57,841 bases of DNA from Planctomycetota bacterium (GTDB lineage: Bacteria > Planctomycetota > UBA1135 > UBA2386). The position numbers and the translations under genes are program-made. Location: assembly GCA_016794565.1 (NCBI GenBank), contig JAEUHQ010000016.1:1-57841 (forward strand), read 5' to 3'. The notes beneath the pieces are model-generated. The model searched no databases. It saw only the letters and a program-made list of their open reading frames with translations, and was not told the DNA's origin. Positions 34,116 through 42,526 of this stretch are shown here, piece by piece (the stretch's first letter is position 1; every line of letters starts with the position of its first letter).

Positions 34116-34565
34116 ATGACGAAGACGACTCTTGCCACCGTTGCCACCCGACACGCCGCGATGAACACCTGGCACGTCGTCGATGCGACGGGTCAGACCC
34201 TCGGCCGCATGGCCAACGAGATCGCGACGATGCTGATGGGCAAGCACCGCGTCGACTACACGCCCTACATGCTCGTCGGCGAGGGAGTGATCGTGATCAA
34301 CGCGGACAAGGTGAGGGTCACCGGCAACAAGGCCGACACCCGCGAGTACACCTACTACACCGGCTTCCCGGGCGGGCTGCGCCACATCCTCATGCGCGAC
34401 TACCTCGAGAAGGCACCGGACGAGATGATCCGTCTCGCCGTCCGCCGCATGCTGCCGAAGAACCAACTCGCGCGGAAGATGATCAGCCGCCTCAAGGTGT
34501 ATCGCGGCGCTGTGCATCCGCACGTCGCGCAGAAGCCCGCCGCCCGGCCGGCCAAGAAGGCCTGA
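34116..34565 (+). CDS. rplM: 50S ribosomal protein L13
   Basis: L13 is an early assembly protein of the large ribosomal subunit. The 149-residue protein has the family core WHVVDATGQTLGRMANEIA, YTPYM and the motif YTGFPGGLR. An ATG at 34161 would give the shorter MNTWHVVDA start, but L13 proteins usually carry a leader of this size, so 34116 is preferred. The C-terminal AAKKA-like end is basic. It is followed after 41 bases by rpsI, the usual L13-S9 operon, and has its own promoter. Confidence 0.97.
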   Translation: MTKTTLATVATRHAAMNTWHVVDATGQTLGRMANEIATMLMGKHRVDYTPYMLVGEGVIVINADKVRVTGNKADTREYTYYTGFPGGLRHILMRDYLEKAPDEMIRLAVRRMLPKNQLARKMISRLKVYRGAVHPHVAQKPAARPAKKA

Positions 34566-34606
34566 TTTCCCCGCGACCCGCACAAACGACCTGACTGGAG
34601 ATCCTC

Positions 34607-35005
34607 GTGGCAGTGAACAACCCGTACACGTGGGGCACCGGACGCCGGAAGACGTCGACCGCTCGCGTTCGCATCAAGGCCGGCACTGGCAAGTTCGTCG
34701 TGAACGGTCGTGAGTTCGACCAGTTCTTCGTGACCGACGACACGCGGCGCTCGGCGCTGCAGCCGCTCGTCGTCACCGAGACGCGCAACAACTACGACAT
34801 CTGGGCCAACGTCGGCGGCGGCGGCGTCACCGGGCAGGCCGGCGCGGTCAGCCTCGGCGTCGCGCGCGCGTTGCGCCGCGAGAACGAGAACTTCGACAAG
34901 CTGCTGCGCGAGCACGGGCTCCTGACGCGCGATTCGCGCGAAGTCGAACGCAAGAAGTACGGCCGGCACAAGGCCCGCCGTTCGACGCAGTTCAGCAAGC
35001 GCTGA
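34607..35005 (+). CDS. rpsI: 30S ribosomal protein S9
   Basis: S9 is a small-subunit protein whose C-terminal tail reaches the P-site tRNA. The 132-residue protein opens with GTGRRKTSTARVRI and ends in KYGRHKARRSTQFSKR, with the conserved terminal KR. It starts at GTG 34607, with CTGGAG seven bases upstream as a ribosome site. It is the second gene of the rplM-rpsI operon. Confidence 0.97.
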   Translation: MAVNNPYTWGTGRRKTSTARVRIKAGTGKFVVNGREFDQFFVTDDTRRSALQPLVVTETRNNYDIWANVGGGGVTGQAGAVSLGVARALRRENENFDKLLREHGLLTRDSREVERKKYGRHKARRSTQFSKR

Positions 35006-35070
35006 CGCATCGCGCGGGTGCGACTGCGCGCCCGCGCCGCCTGACCTGCTGCGCGCGACCTGCGAGGACC

Positions 35071-35838
35071 ATGGCCGGTCACTCCCATTCGTCGAACATC
35101 AAGTTCCGCAAGGACCGCGTCGACGCGAAGCGTGCGAGAGCCTTCGCGAAGCTGTCGCGGATGATCACGGTGGCGGCGCGCCAGGGTGGCGGCAGCCTCG
35201 ACGGAAACGCCAAGCTGCGGCTCTGCGTCGAGAAGGCGCGAGTGCTGAGCATGCCGAAGGACGGCATCGACCGCGCGATCAAGAAGGGCACCGGCGAAGG
35301 CGATCTCGGCGACTACGAGGAAGTGCTCTACGAGGGATACGGCCCCGGTGGAGTCGCCCTGCTCCTCGAGATCCTGACGGACAACCGCCACCGTACCGCG
35401 GCGGACGTGCGCGGCATCTTCGAGAAGTTCGGTGGCAACCTCGGCACGTCCGGCGCGGTCGCGTGGATGTTCCAGCGGAAGGCACGCTTCGTCGTCGACG
35501 GTGCGCGCGATGGCGCGGTTGCCCCGACCGAGGATCGCCTGCTCGAGATCGTGCTCGAGATCGGCGCAGACGATGTCGTGTCCGATGGCGGCGTGCTCGC
35601 CGTTCTGTGCCGGCCCGCGCAGTTCGCGACCGTGCAGCAGGGCCTCGCAGATCACGGTGTGCCGCTCCGCGCGGCAGAACTCGCCTATGTTCCCGAACAG
35701 CGCACGGTGGTCGCGGACGTCGAGGTCGCGCAGCGGCTGGTTCGCCTGATCGACGCACTCGAGGACAACGACGACGTGCAGAACGTGTTCGGCAACGAGG
35801 ACTTTCCCGAGGCGGTTGCCCGGGCCCTGGAGGTGTGA
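35071..35838 (+). CDS. yebC: YebC/PmpR-family protein (transcription/translation factor)
   Basis: A 255-residue member of the YebC family. The start AGHSHSSNIKFRKDRVDAKR matches the family opening (AGHSKWxNIKxRK), with SHSSN in place of SKWHN. The stretch MPKDGIDRAIKKGTGE is a further signature. Members have been called DNA-binding regulators, and recent work links some to translation of difficult peptides. The stop TGA shares one base with the next ATG (TGATG), so it is coupled to the GGDEF-like gene downstream. The start codon is preceded by GAGGACC. Confidence 0.95.
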   Translation: MAGHSHSSNIKFRKDRVDAKRARAFAKLSRMITVAARQGGGSLDGNAKLRLCVEKARVLSMPKDGIDRAIKKGTGEGDLGDYEEVLYEGYGPGGVALLLEILTDNRHRTAADVRGIFEKFGGNLGTSGAVAWMFQRKARFVVDGARDGAVAPTEDRLLEIVLEIGADDVVSDGGVLAVLCRPAQFATVQQGLADHGVPLRAAELAYVPEQRTVVADVEVAQRLVRLIDALEDNDDVQNVFGNEDFPEAVARALEV

Positions 35839-36809
35839 TGGCCGTCTCGAAGTGGTTCTGGATCGGTTCCCGTCAGCCCTTGCTGCGGCAGCTCTCGGAC
35901 TGGCTCGGTGGGCCGCCGAGCAAGGAGCCGCTGAGTTCTGCGGCGGCGGGTTCCGTCGTGGTTCTGGACGTGCGAGCCGGCGGAGAGGCTTGCGCGGCGC
36001 TGCCGTCGGGGCACGTCTTCGGAGCGGTGCGAGCCCTCAAGTCGCGACCCGGGGTCGCGGTCTACGTCGTCGTGGACTCGGACGACGCCGTCGGACCCGA
36101 GATCGCGCGCTTCTGTCTCGCGGACGGGTCGTTGCGCTTCGACGCCGTCACCGGATCGCTCGACACCGAGGGCGTGGACGTCGCCGGTGCCGCGACGAGC
36201 GCAGCCCGTTCGCGGGGTGCGGCGGTGGACACGCTGCTCGCACGCGTCGAGGCCGAACTCCGCAACAGCACACGCGGCGACTCCCCGCTGCAACGCCTGC
36301 TCCAGTTCGAACGCGAGGATTCGCTGCTGAACCGTCTGCAGGATCCGGAAACGGGATTGTTCGACGGCCCGTACGCGACCTTGAAGCTCGACGAGGAATG
36401 GAAGCGTGCCGTGCGTTTCCACCAACCGTTGTCGCTCCTTCTGGTGGACCTCGGGGCGGGCGTCGCCGAACTGTCTGCGTCCGAGCGTCGTGGCCTGCTC
36501 GCGGAGGCGGCCGGCGTCTTCCTGAACGAGTGTCGCGACATCGACGTGCTGGCGCGCTTCGCCCCGTCGGTGTTCCTCTTCCTCCTGCCCGGCACCGGGC
36601 GCGGCGGGGCCGAAGTCGTGGCCTCGCGCATCCTGGCCTCGCTCCGCCAGAAGTTCGGCGGCATCGCGGGGATCGCGCCGGCCGGAGGACTCACCACGGT
36701 GCCGGCGACCGGCGTCGCGGATCGACGCACGTTCCTGGCGGTCACCGAAGCATGCCTGCGCCGGGCGCAGGCCGGCGGGGCTGGTGGACTCTGCACGACC
36801 TTGCAATAG
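35838..36809 (+). CDS. degenerate GGDEF-domain protein
   Basis: A 323-residue protein. Residues about 160-310 follow the GGDEF fold: RLQDPETGLFDGPYATLKLDEE, then RAVRFHQPLSLLLVDLG, then a helix, then RFAPSVFLFLLPGTGRGGAEVVASRI. The place of the GGDEF signature is taken by FAPSV, so catalysis of c-di-GMP is not expected. Residues about 30-115 form an alpha/beta region (VVVLDVRAGGEA, VYVVVDSD) with no motif I can name; it could be receiver-like. It is coupled to yebC by TGATG. It opens a signalling island, and I expect a regulatory, perhaps nucleotide- or protein-binding role (inference). Confidence 0.75.
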   Translation: MAVSKWFWIGSRQPLLRQLSDWLGGPPSKEPLSSAAAGSVVVLDVRAGGEACAALPSGHVFGAVRALKSRPGVAVYVVVDSDDAVGPEIARFCLADGSLRFDAVTGSLDTEGVDVAGAATSAARSRGAAVDTLLARVEAELRNSTRGDSPLQRLLQFEREDSLLNRLQDPETGLFDGPYATLKLDEEWKRAVRFHQPLSLLLVDLGAGVAELSASERRGLLAEAAGVFLNECRDIDVLARFAPSVFLFLLPGTGRGGAEVVASRILASLRQKFGGIAGIAPAGGLTTVPATGVADRRTFLAVTEACLRRAQAGGAGGLCTTLQ

Positions 36810-36812
36810 TCG
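36805..36812 (+). promoter_or_regulatory. AATAGTCG motif before the FHA-like gene
   Basis: One of three AATAGTCG copies, each 38-68 bases before a start codon in the signalling island (also at 39573 and 42451). It overlaps the TAG stop of the GGDEF-like gene. Confidence 0.35.
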
Positions 36813-36869
36813 GCCGCGGTTGCGCATCGTGGGTCGTCCGGCGTCGGGCCGCGACCCGCCATCGTCCGC

Positions 36870-39545
36870 ATGTTCGATCGTTTCATCAGACTCGCGAAAG
36901 CCAGGAAGGCGTTGCGCGACGGCTGCTTCGAGGACGCGCTGGCTCTGGCGGCGGACCCCGCGATCCAGGCGGACCGGCGCGCAGAGGACATTCGCGGGGC
37001 CGCTGCCGCCCAGCTCCTGGCGCGGGCGCAGAAGCACCTCGCTGCGAAGGACCTCGTCGCGGCCCGCGCCGAGGTCGCTCGGCTGAGGGCCGCGGCGCCG
37101 TCGGCTGCGGCCGACGCGCTGGCCGGTGACGTGCAGGCCGCCGCGACGGCCGAGGATGCTGCGGTCGACCTCGCGCGTCGCACTCTCGCCGAAGCGCGCA
37201 AGGCGCTCGACCACGGCGAGACCGCGGCCGCCGCGGCGCTCCTCGCCACGGTGAGCCCGTCGCACCTGCTCCTCGAGCGCGATCAGGTGCAGAACCTGCT
37301 CGTCGAGCGCCGCCGGGCGGCCGCCGAGGCGCAAAAGCGCGCGGAGAAGGCGCTCTCGGGCGGCAACCTCGCCGCTGCCGAAGAGGGGCTCGCTCGTGCC
37401 GAGTCGCTCGATCGCGACGGCGAGGGCATCCGCATGCTGCGTCAGCGCGTGGTCGCGGCAGCCGCGCAGGGGCTGCAGGCACGAATCGCCGACGTCGTGG
37501 GCGTCGACGTCGTTCGGGCGCTCGGCATCTACGAGGAGGCATTGCGGCAGTTGCCGGCGCTCGCGCGAGCCGACGCCGCGAGCGAGGTCCGCCGCAGCCT
37601 GTGCGCCGAGCTTCGCCGCCGGCTGGCAGCGGCACAGTCCGTCGCGCAAGCACTGCCGTTCGCGTCCGCGTTCCACGGTTCCGAACTCGTCGGGGACGAG
37701 GATCTGGCGGCGCTGTGCGCTGCGCTCACCTTCGCTGTCGCGCGCTCCGGGCGCGGGGACAACGGTGTGGCGGCGACTCGCCTGCGAGCGGCGGCGGCGG
37801 CGATCGGAGCATCGGCGCTCGTCGAAGCGGCGGACGCGCTGGCCAGCCAGGCGACGGAGAACGATCAGCGTCTTGCGCGGGTCCACGGGATGGTGGAGGC
37901 GGGCGACCTCGACGCGGCGCGGGCCGTGCTGGCCGAGATCCTCGCGGCGGAGCCGCTGCACGAAGCGGCGAGGCGCGATCTCGAACTCGTGGAGCAGGGG
38001 TTGGCGGAACTCGATCGCCGGCTCGACGCGGCGCGGTCCTCGGCGCGTGCCGGGAGGTTGCGCGAGGCCTGTTCGGCTGCCCTGGCGTTGTCCGGATCGC
38101 CCCGCGTCGCGCCGCAGGCAGCGCAGCTCCTGGCCGATGTTCGTGCGCGGATGGCGGTCGTGGATCGCGGCATCGACGAAGTGCGGGTCGCTCTGCACGG
38201 GCGCCTGGCCGCCGGCGTCGAGGGCGTGCGCCACTGCCTGCGCCGGCTCGAGGAGCTCGCGAAGGTCCAGATGGATCACGACGAACTGCCGCGCATGATC
38301 GAGGCCGTGAGTGCGGAGATCCGGGCGCTCGCACTCTGCGAGGACGTCGCGAAGGCGATCGACCGCGAAGCGATGGACGAGATCGTCGCCGCCGCCGACG
38401 AGCTCCTCGCTTCGTGCGAACGGCTGATCGCGCGTCATCGGCTCGACGCGCGCCTCGCCGACCTCGGCGATCGCCTGCTGGCCGCCGCCGGTGCAGCGCT
38501 GGAAGCCGGCCGACTCTCCAGCGTCGATCGCTGTGCCGACGTGATCGACCGGTTGGGCACCGCACTCGAAGGCGCGGCCACGCGCGCTTCGTCGTTGCGC
38601 GCCTCGGCGATGGAACGGCGTGCGCGTGCCGAGGAGCAGATCGCCGTCGCGCGGGAAGCGATGGAGCGCCGGGATCTCATGGTTGCCGAACGAGCCGCTG
38701 CGGACGCCATGGCTCTGTGGTGCGACGGACCCTCGGTCCGGCAGACCGCGGCGCAGATCGTGGACGTCCGGCGTCAGGCCGACGCACTCGGGCGCGTCGA
38801 AGCGCTCGCGAAGGAACGCGACTTCTTCGGCGCGAACCAGCGACTCGCGGCGATGCCGCCGACCCACGCGCTCCTCCGCACCCGCGTCCACGACATGAAG
38901 AAGGATCTCGCTCGCGCCCAGGGACTCGAGGGGGCGTTCCTCCTGCGTGTGGACGAAGGTGGCGAGCACCTCGTCCTGCGCGGCGAGACGGTTTCGTTCG
39001 GCAACGTGCAGAAGGTGCGCGCCGACGTACCGATCCTCGCCAACCTGGCCGGTCTGCACGCGACGATCCGCCGGTCGATGTCGTTTCACGGTGGTATGCA
39101 GGACACGGTCGTGGCCGAGGAGGGCGAAGTGCGTGTGCTCGGCAAACGGGTCGACCGCCATGTCCTGCAGAGCGGCGATCGGATCCAGCTCGGCTCCGCG
39201 CTCGGCATGTCGTTCGTGCGCTCGAATTCGCGTTCGCTCTCCGCGTCGTTGACTCTGCTGGGCGGCTTCCAGGTGGCCGGGACCGATCGCCTCCTGCTGA
39301 TGAAGGACCGCGGCCGCGACGGCCGCATCCTGCTCGGCTCGTCCGCCGATGCGCACGTGCGCGTCGCCGGTGCAAGCGGTGAGGTGGAGTTGTTCGCGAC
39401 GAACACGGGCCAGATGCGCGTGGCGTGCGCCGGCGGTGGCACCGTCGACGGGCTGCCGTTCCGCGGTGAGCAGCCGGTCGCCGCCGGGCAGGTCGTCGTC
39501 GCGTCCGGGGTCACGTTCGTGCTGCTGCCGTGGCGCGCGGCCTGA
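36870..39545 (+). CDS. helical-repeat protein with two FHA-like domains
   Basis: An 891-residue, Ala/Arg-rich protein. Residues 1-690 are almost entirely helical, with repeats of the kind AxAALAxGDLxAAxAxLAxA, resembling degenerate TPR or SLATT-type helices. The last 210 residues form two FHA-like beta domains. The first (about 690-800) has SFGNVQKVRADVPI, LHATI and the strong GKRVDRHVLQSGDRIQLG. The second (about 800-891) has GRILLGSSADAHVRV and DGLPFRGEQPVAAGQ. The phosphothreonine-binding Arg and Ser of canonical FHA are not both preserved in either domain, though the histidine of SxxH remains in the first. It may read or bridge the kinase encoded 0.7 kb downstream (inference). Confidence 0.75.
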   Translation: MFDRFIRLAKARKALRDGCFEDALALAADPAIQADRRAEDIRGAAAAQLLARAQKHLAAKDLVAARAEVARLRAAAPSAAADALAGDVQAAATAEDAAVDLARRTLAEARKALDHGETAAAAALLATVSPSHLLLERDQVQNLLVERRRAAAEAQKRAEKALSGGNLAAAEEGLARAESLDRDGEGIRMLRQRVVAAAAQGLQARIADVVGVDVVRALGIYEEALRQLPALARADAASEVRRSLCAELRRRLAAAQSVAQALPFASAFHGSELVGDEDLAALCAALTFAVARSGRGDNGVAATRLRAAAAAIGASALVEAADALASQATENDQRLARVHGMVEAGDLDAARAVLAEILAAEPLHEAARRDLELVEQGLAELDRRLDAARSSARAGRLREACSAALALSGSPRVAPQAAQLLADVRARMAVVDRGIDEVRVALHGRLAAGVEGVRHCLRRLEELAKVQMDHDELPRMIEAVSAEIRALALCEDVAKAIDREAMDEIVAAADELLASCERLIARHRLDARLADLGDRLLAAAGAALEAGRLSSVDRCADVIDRLGTALEGAATRASSLRASAMERRARAEEQIAVAREAMERRDLMVAERAAADAMALWCDGPSVRQTAAQIVDVRRQADALGRVEALAKERDFFGANQRLAAMPPTHALLRTRVHDMKKDLARAQGLEGAFLLRVDEGGEHLVLRGETVSFGNVQKVRADVPILANLAGLHATIRRSMSFHGGMQDTVVAEEGEVRVLGKRVDRHVLQSGDRIQLGSALGMSFVRSNSRSLSASLTLLGGFQVAGTDRLLLMKDRGRDGRILLGSSADAHVRVAGASGEVELFATNTGQMRVACAGGGTVDGLPFRGEQPVAAGQVVVASGVTFVLLPWRAA

Positions 39546-39572
39546 GTCCACGAGCATTCTCCGGCGCTTCCG

Positions 39573-39580
39573 AATAGTCG
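39573..39580 (+). promoter_or_regulatory. AATAGTCG motif before the membrane protein at 39619
   Basis: Second AATAGTCG copy, followed by CGACCC, 38 bases before the ATG at 39619. Confidence 0.35.
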
Positions 39581-39618
39581 CGACCCGGGTCGTAGCGGTG
39601 CGCGTTCCCGGAGATGCC

Positions 39619-40200
39619 ATGCTCGACGTGCTGCTCGTGACCTGCCTCGCCGCCGTTGCTCCCCAGGGGCCCCGTGCCGGGCTCGCCGAAGCGGTGGCCG
39701 TGCGCGGCGAGCCCGAGCTGTCGCCCGCGGCAGCCCTGTCGTCCGCGCGCCAGAAGGCGGCGGAGCACGTTCTCGAACAATGGCGGCACCGGGCGGACTT
39801 GGCGCTCGGGGTCGAGCGGCCCTTCTGGCTGCCGGAAGTCCTCGCCGAGCCGCAGGTCCGGCGCTGGCTCGCGGATCTGCCCCTCGAACGCATGGTCGTC
39901 CAGGTCGACCGCGAGGATCGCGAACGGGTCCACGAGTTCGGCAACAGCTACCAGACGACGCTCTGGGTCGCCGAGGATCCGCGCGTCGTCGACCAGCACG
40001 GCAGGCTCCTGCGCTCGCAGCTCCGGCGCCTCGAACGGACGGTCGCCGTCCGCTACGGCGGTGTGGTCGGGGCATGGGTCCTTCTGGGACTCGGGATCGG
40101 CTGGCTGGACCGACTGTCGCGCGGCTACATGACCGGCCGTCTCCGACTGCTCGGACTGCTCGCCGGCGTCGCGATCCCGGCGGTCGCCTTCACCTTGTAG
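39619..40200 (+). CDS. membrane protein of unknown function
   Basis: A 193-residue protein. An N-terminal hydrophobic segment (MLDVLLVTCLAAVAPQG) may be a signal peptide. The soluble middle (about 20-140) is rich in Arg and Glu. Two membrane helices follow (VVGAWVLLGLGIGWL and LLGLLAGVAIPAVAFTL). GGAG lies before the ATG at 39619; the alternative ATG at 39614 is out of frame. It ends 15 bases before the kinase gene. I do not recognise the family. A partner of the kinase or of the FHA-like protein is plausible by location only. Confidence 0.75.
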   Translation: MLDVLLVTCLAAVAPQGPRAGLAEAVAVRGEPELSPAAALSSARQKAAEHVLEQWRHRADLALGVERPFWLPEVLAEPQVRRWLADLPLERMVVQVDREDRERVHEFGNSYQTTLWVAEDPRVVDQHGRLLRSQLRRLERTVAVRYGGVVGAWVLLGLGIGWLDRLSRGYMTGRLRLLGLLAGVAIPAVAFTL

Positions 40201-40203
40201 CAT
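40198..40203 (+). promoter_or_regulatory. possible -10 element (TAGCAT) for the kinase gene
   Basis: tgTAGCATcggggt overlaps the stop codon of the previous gene. It lies 12 bases before the kinase ATG, so the transcript would have almost no leader. Confidence 0.35.
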
Positions 40204-40215
40204 CGGGGTGCGCGC

Positions 40216-41448
40216 ATGGAGGCTCCTCGCATCGATCACGCAGCTGCGCCGAATTCGCCACGCGTCGACTGGGAGGCGTTCTATCGCAGCTACCGGAAGG
40301 CTGGGTATCTGCCGGGGTTCGAGATCGTCAACAAGCTGGGCGGCGGCATGTTCGGCCTCGTCTTCAAGGCGAGGAAGGAGTCGATCGGAAAGGACTACGC
40401 GATCAAGTTCCTCCGCGTCGACGACGACACCGTGCGTGACGCGGTCGCGCGCGAACTCGAGACCGTGCACTGGTTCGCGCAGATCGATCACCCGAACCTC
40501 GTGTCGATCGAGGACAAGGGGACCGTCGACGGTATCCCGTACCTCGTGATGAGCTACGCCGGTGAAGAGACGCTGCAGAAGCGCCTCCAGAACGGAGCGA
40601 TGTCGCGCGAGGAGGGGCTTCGGATCTTCGTGCAGGCGGCGCGTGGAGTACAGGCGCTGCACGAACACTCCCTCGTCCACTTCGACCTCAAGCCGGCGAA
40701 CATCTTCCTGAAGGGCGAGGTCGCGCGCGTCGGGGACTACGGCTTGAGCAAGTTGGTGTCCGCATCCCGCAACTCGCTCAGCTTCGGCCGCGGCACGCCG
40801 TACTACATGGCACCCGAGATGCTGCAGCGCCGCGGCGATGCGCGGAGCGACATCTACTCGCTCGGCGTGATCCTGTTCGAGGTGCTCTTCGGCGACGTGC
40901 CGTTCCGAGGCGATTCCGAGTGGGAAGTGCTGCGCAAACACGAGACGGCCGAACCGTCCTTCCCGGCCGACGCCGTTCCCGCGGATCGGGAGGTCGTGCG
41001 CCGCTGCCTCGCGAAGAAGCCCGAGGACCGGTTCGGGTCGGTCGCCGATCTCCTTCGTGCTCTCGAGGCCCCGGGTTCCCTGGGCGAGAGCATCGTCCTC
41101 GCCGCGCGGACGAGCGGTGCGATTCCTGCTCCCGTGCGCACTGCGCCGCCGATTCCGCGCGATGCCGCGGACAGCCCCTATGGAATGCCGTGGCGGCGCG
41201 AGGCTCGCGAACGCGGCGCGGTCGCGTTCGTCGTCGCGATGATCCTGTCCGTGCTCGAGGTGTCGATCCTGGCGATCCTGCTGCCCGTGCGGGCCATCAG
41301 TGTCGTGGTCGGACGCGGCGTTCGATGGGTGTTCGAGTTGCCGTTCCGCATCCTGGGGCTCGTCGCGCGACTGATCGGGTTGCTGCTCGTCGCCGGCCTC
41401 GTGCTGCTCGCGGTGCTCACCGCGCTGAACCTCGTGCGTGCCCTGTGA
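40216..41448 (+). CDS. membrane-anchored Ser/Thr protein kinase
   Basis: A 410-residue PknB-like kinase. The glycine loop GGGMFG is at 42-47, Lys64 is the ATP-binding lysine in YAIKFL, catalytic Asp157 is in HFDLKPAN, the metal Asp174 is in DYG (instead of DFG), and YYMAPEML is the activation-segment end. The catalytic loop lacks the usual Arg before Asp157, so this too is a non-RD kinase. Two hydrophobic segments at about 336-357 and 380-405 anchor it by its C-terminus. The catalytic residues are intact, so activity is likely. It lies directly before an ECF sigma gene (41-base gap) and after a membrane protein, in a unit that suggests signal-to-transcription coupling. Confidence 0.93.
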   Translation: MEAPRIDHAAAPNSPRVDWEAFYRSYRKAGYLPGFEIVNKLGGGMFGLVFKARKESIGKDYAIKFLRVDDDTVRDAVARELETVHWFAQIDHPNLVSIEDKGTVDGIPYLVMSYAGEETLQKRLQNGAMSREEGLRIFVQAARGVQALHEHSLVHFDLKPANIFLKGEVARVGDYGLSKLVSASRNSLSFGRGTPYYMAPEMLQRRGDARSDIYSLGVILFEVLFGDVPFRGDSEWEVLRKHETAEPSFPADAVPADREVVRRCLAKKPEDRFGSVADLLRALEAPGSLGESIVLAARTSGAIPAPVRTAPPIPRDAADSPYGMPWRREARERGAVAFVVAMILSVLEVSILAILLPVRAISVVVGRGVRWVFELPFRILGLVARLIGLLLVAGLVLLAVLTALNLVRAL

Positions 41449-41472
41449 GCGGGCGTGACACGGGCGACTTGC

Positions 41473-41478
41473 TATCAT
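41473..41478 (+). promoter_or_regulatory. possible -10 element (TATCAT) for the second ECF sigma gene
   Basis: gcTATCATccgtcg ends 11 bases before the ATG at 41490, so a leaderless or nearly leaderless mRNA is expected. A TGACA lies closer than a normal -35 would. Confidence 0.4.
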
Positions 41479-41489
41479 CCGTCGCCGGC

Positions 41490-42137
41490 ATGAGTGCACG
41501 ACCGCACGAGATCTCGCGACTGCAGGCGATGGACGAACGCGCCTGGGCAGACCTGCAGGAGGACTACTACCGCCGCATCTACTTCTACGTGAAGCGGTAC
41601 GTCACGAACCATCAGACGGCCGAGGACCTCACCCAGGACGTGTTCCTCGGCGCGGTTCGTGGCATCGCAGGTTTCGACCCGGTGTACACGCTCGAGCAGT
41701 TCCTGTTCGGGATCGCGAAGAACCGGGTCATCGACCACTACCGCAAGCACAAGCTGTTCCTGGTTCCGGGCAAGGCCGATGACGACAAGAGCCACCTCTG
41801 GCTCGAGAACATCGCGCAGGACGCGACCCCGCCGCCGAAGGAGAAGGCCGTGCATCGCGAGGACGGGGCGCGCCAGCGCCAGGTGCTCGGGCAGATCCTC
41901 CGCGACTTCGTCGGCGAGCTGTGGGCGGCCGGCGAGTTCCAGAAGCTGATGGTGCTCGAGTACCTGTTCGTGCTCGGCGGGCGCAACAAGGACGCCGCGA
42001 CCCGCTTCGGAATCCCCGACGAGAAGGCGGTCGCGGGCATCAAGTTCCGCGCGATCGAGCGTCTGCGCGGCATGGCGCGGCAGCGCGATCCGAACCACTC
42101 CCTCTTCCTCGGACTCTGGCAACCGGGCGCGCGATGA
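41490..42137 (+). CDS. ECF-family RNA polymerase sigma factor
   Basis: A 215-residue sigma factor. The region-2 part has YYRRIYFYVKRYVTNHQTAEDLTQDVFL and then FLFGIAKNRVIDHYRK. Region 4 is near residues 140-195 (MVLEYLFVLGGRNKDAATRFGIPDEKAVAGIKFRAIERLRG). It is longer than typical ECF proteins (about 180) because of a charged linker of about 35 residues between regions 2 and 4. Its stop overlaps the next gene in ATGA. It is distinct from the sigma factor at 3798. Neighbour genes suggest it is controlled by the kinase or by the zinc-binding protein. Confidence 0.92.
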   Translation: MSARPHEISRLQAMDERAWADLQEDYYRRIYFYVKRYVTNHQTAEDLTQDVFLGAVRGIAGFDPVYTLEQFLFGIAKNRVIDHYRKHKLFLVPGKADDDKSHLWLENIAQDATPPPKEKAVHREDGARQRQVLGQILRDFVGELWAAGEFQKLMVLEYLFVLGGRNKDAATRFGIPDEKAVAGIKFRAIERLRGMARQRDPNHSLFLGLWQPGAR

Positions 42138-42433
42138 ACAGCGAAGATCCGATCGACGCGGGCCTCGCGTTCACCGTCTCCACCGTCTGGCGCGAAGAGC
42201 GGATCTCGTGTCCGCACCCGCACATCCTGCAGAGCTGGTTGCAGGGAGGCATGACCGGCGGGGCAGCGGAGTTCGTCGCGTTCCACCTGCAGGAGAGCAA
42301 GTGTCCGTGGTGCAACGCGGTCGTCGAGGACCTGCAGGTGCGCGAGGGCCGCGCCAAGGCGGACGTGCCCGCGGACCTGCGCGATCGCCTGCTGCGATCG
42401 ACCGTTGCGGAACTGCGGCGGTCGCGGGCGTGA
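42134..42433 (+). CDS. small zinc-binding protein, candidate anti-sigma factor
   Basis: A 99-residue protein coupled to the sigma gene by ATGA. It contains CPHPHILQSWLQGG and then FHLQESKCPWCNAVV. The pattern His, five residues, Cys-x-x-Cys is close to the Hx3Cx2C zinc motif of ZAS anti-sigma factors but has a longer spacing. There is no membrane helix, so it would be cytoplasmic. The position right after an ECF sigma gene supports an anti-sigma role, which is inference. It could also be a redox- or metal-responsive partner. Confidence 0.7.
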   Translation: MNSEDPIDAGLAFTVSTVWREERISCPHPHILQSWLQGGMTGGAAEFVAFHLQESKCPWCNAVVEDLQVREGRAKADVPADLRDRLLRSTVAELRRSRA

Positions 42434-42450
42434 GATCTGGCGCCGGAAGG

Positions 42451-42458
42451 AATAGTCG
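42451..42458 (+). promoter_or_regulatory. AATAGTCG motif before the coiled-coil gene
   Basis: Third AATAGTCG copy, with flanking ggAATAGTCGcg, 68 bases before the ATG at 42527. Confidence 0.35.
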
Positions 42459-42526
42459 CGAGTCGTTTCCGCAGGGGCTGAGGTGGCGCCGGTTCGGCGC
42501 CTGGCGAACCTGCCAACGGAAACGAC

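Noticed and set aside
35838..36809. Active diguanylate cyclase
   Set aside because: The GGDEF signature is replaced by FAPSV, so catalysis is not supported.
36870..38900. Membrane protein call for the FHA-like gene
   Set aside because: The Ala-rich helices contain many Arg, Asp and Glu residues and no hydrophobic run long enough to cross a membrane.
35685..39944. Long minus-strand frame of about 1,419 codons
   Set aside because: It is antisense to the GGDEF-like and FHA-like genes, with no motif. GC-rich third positions in the true genes keep the opposite frame free of stop codons.
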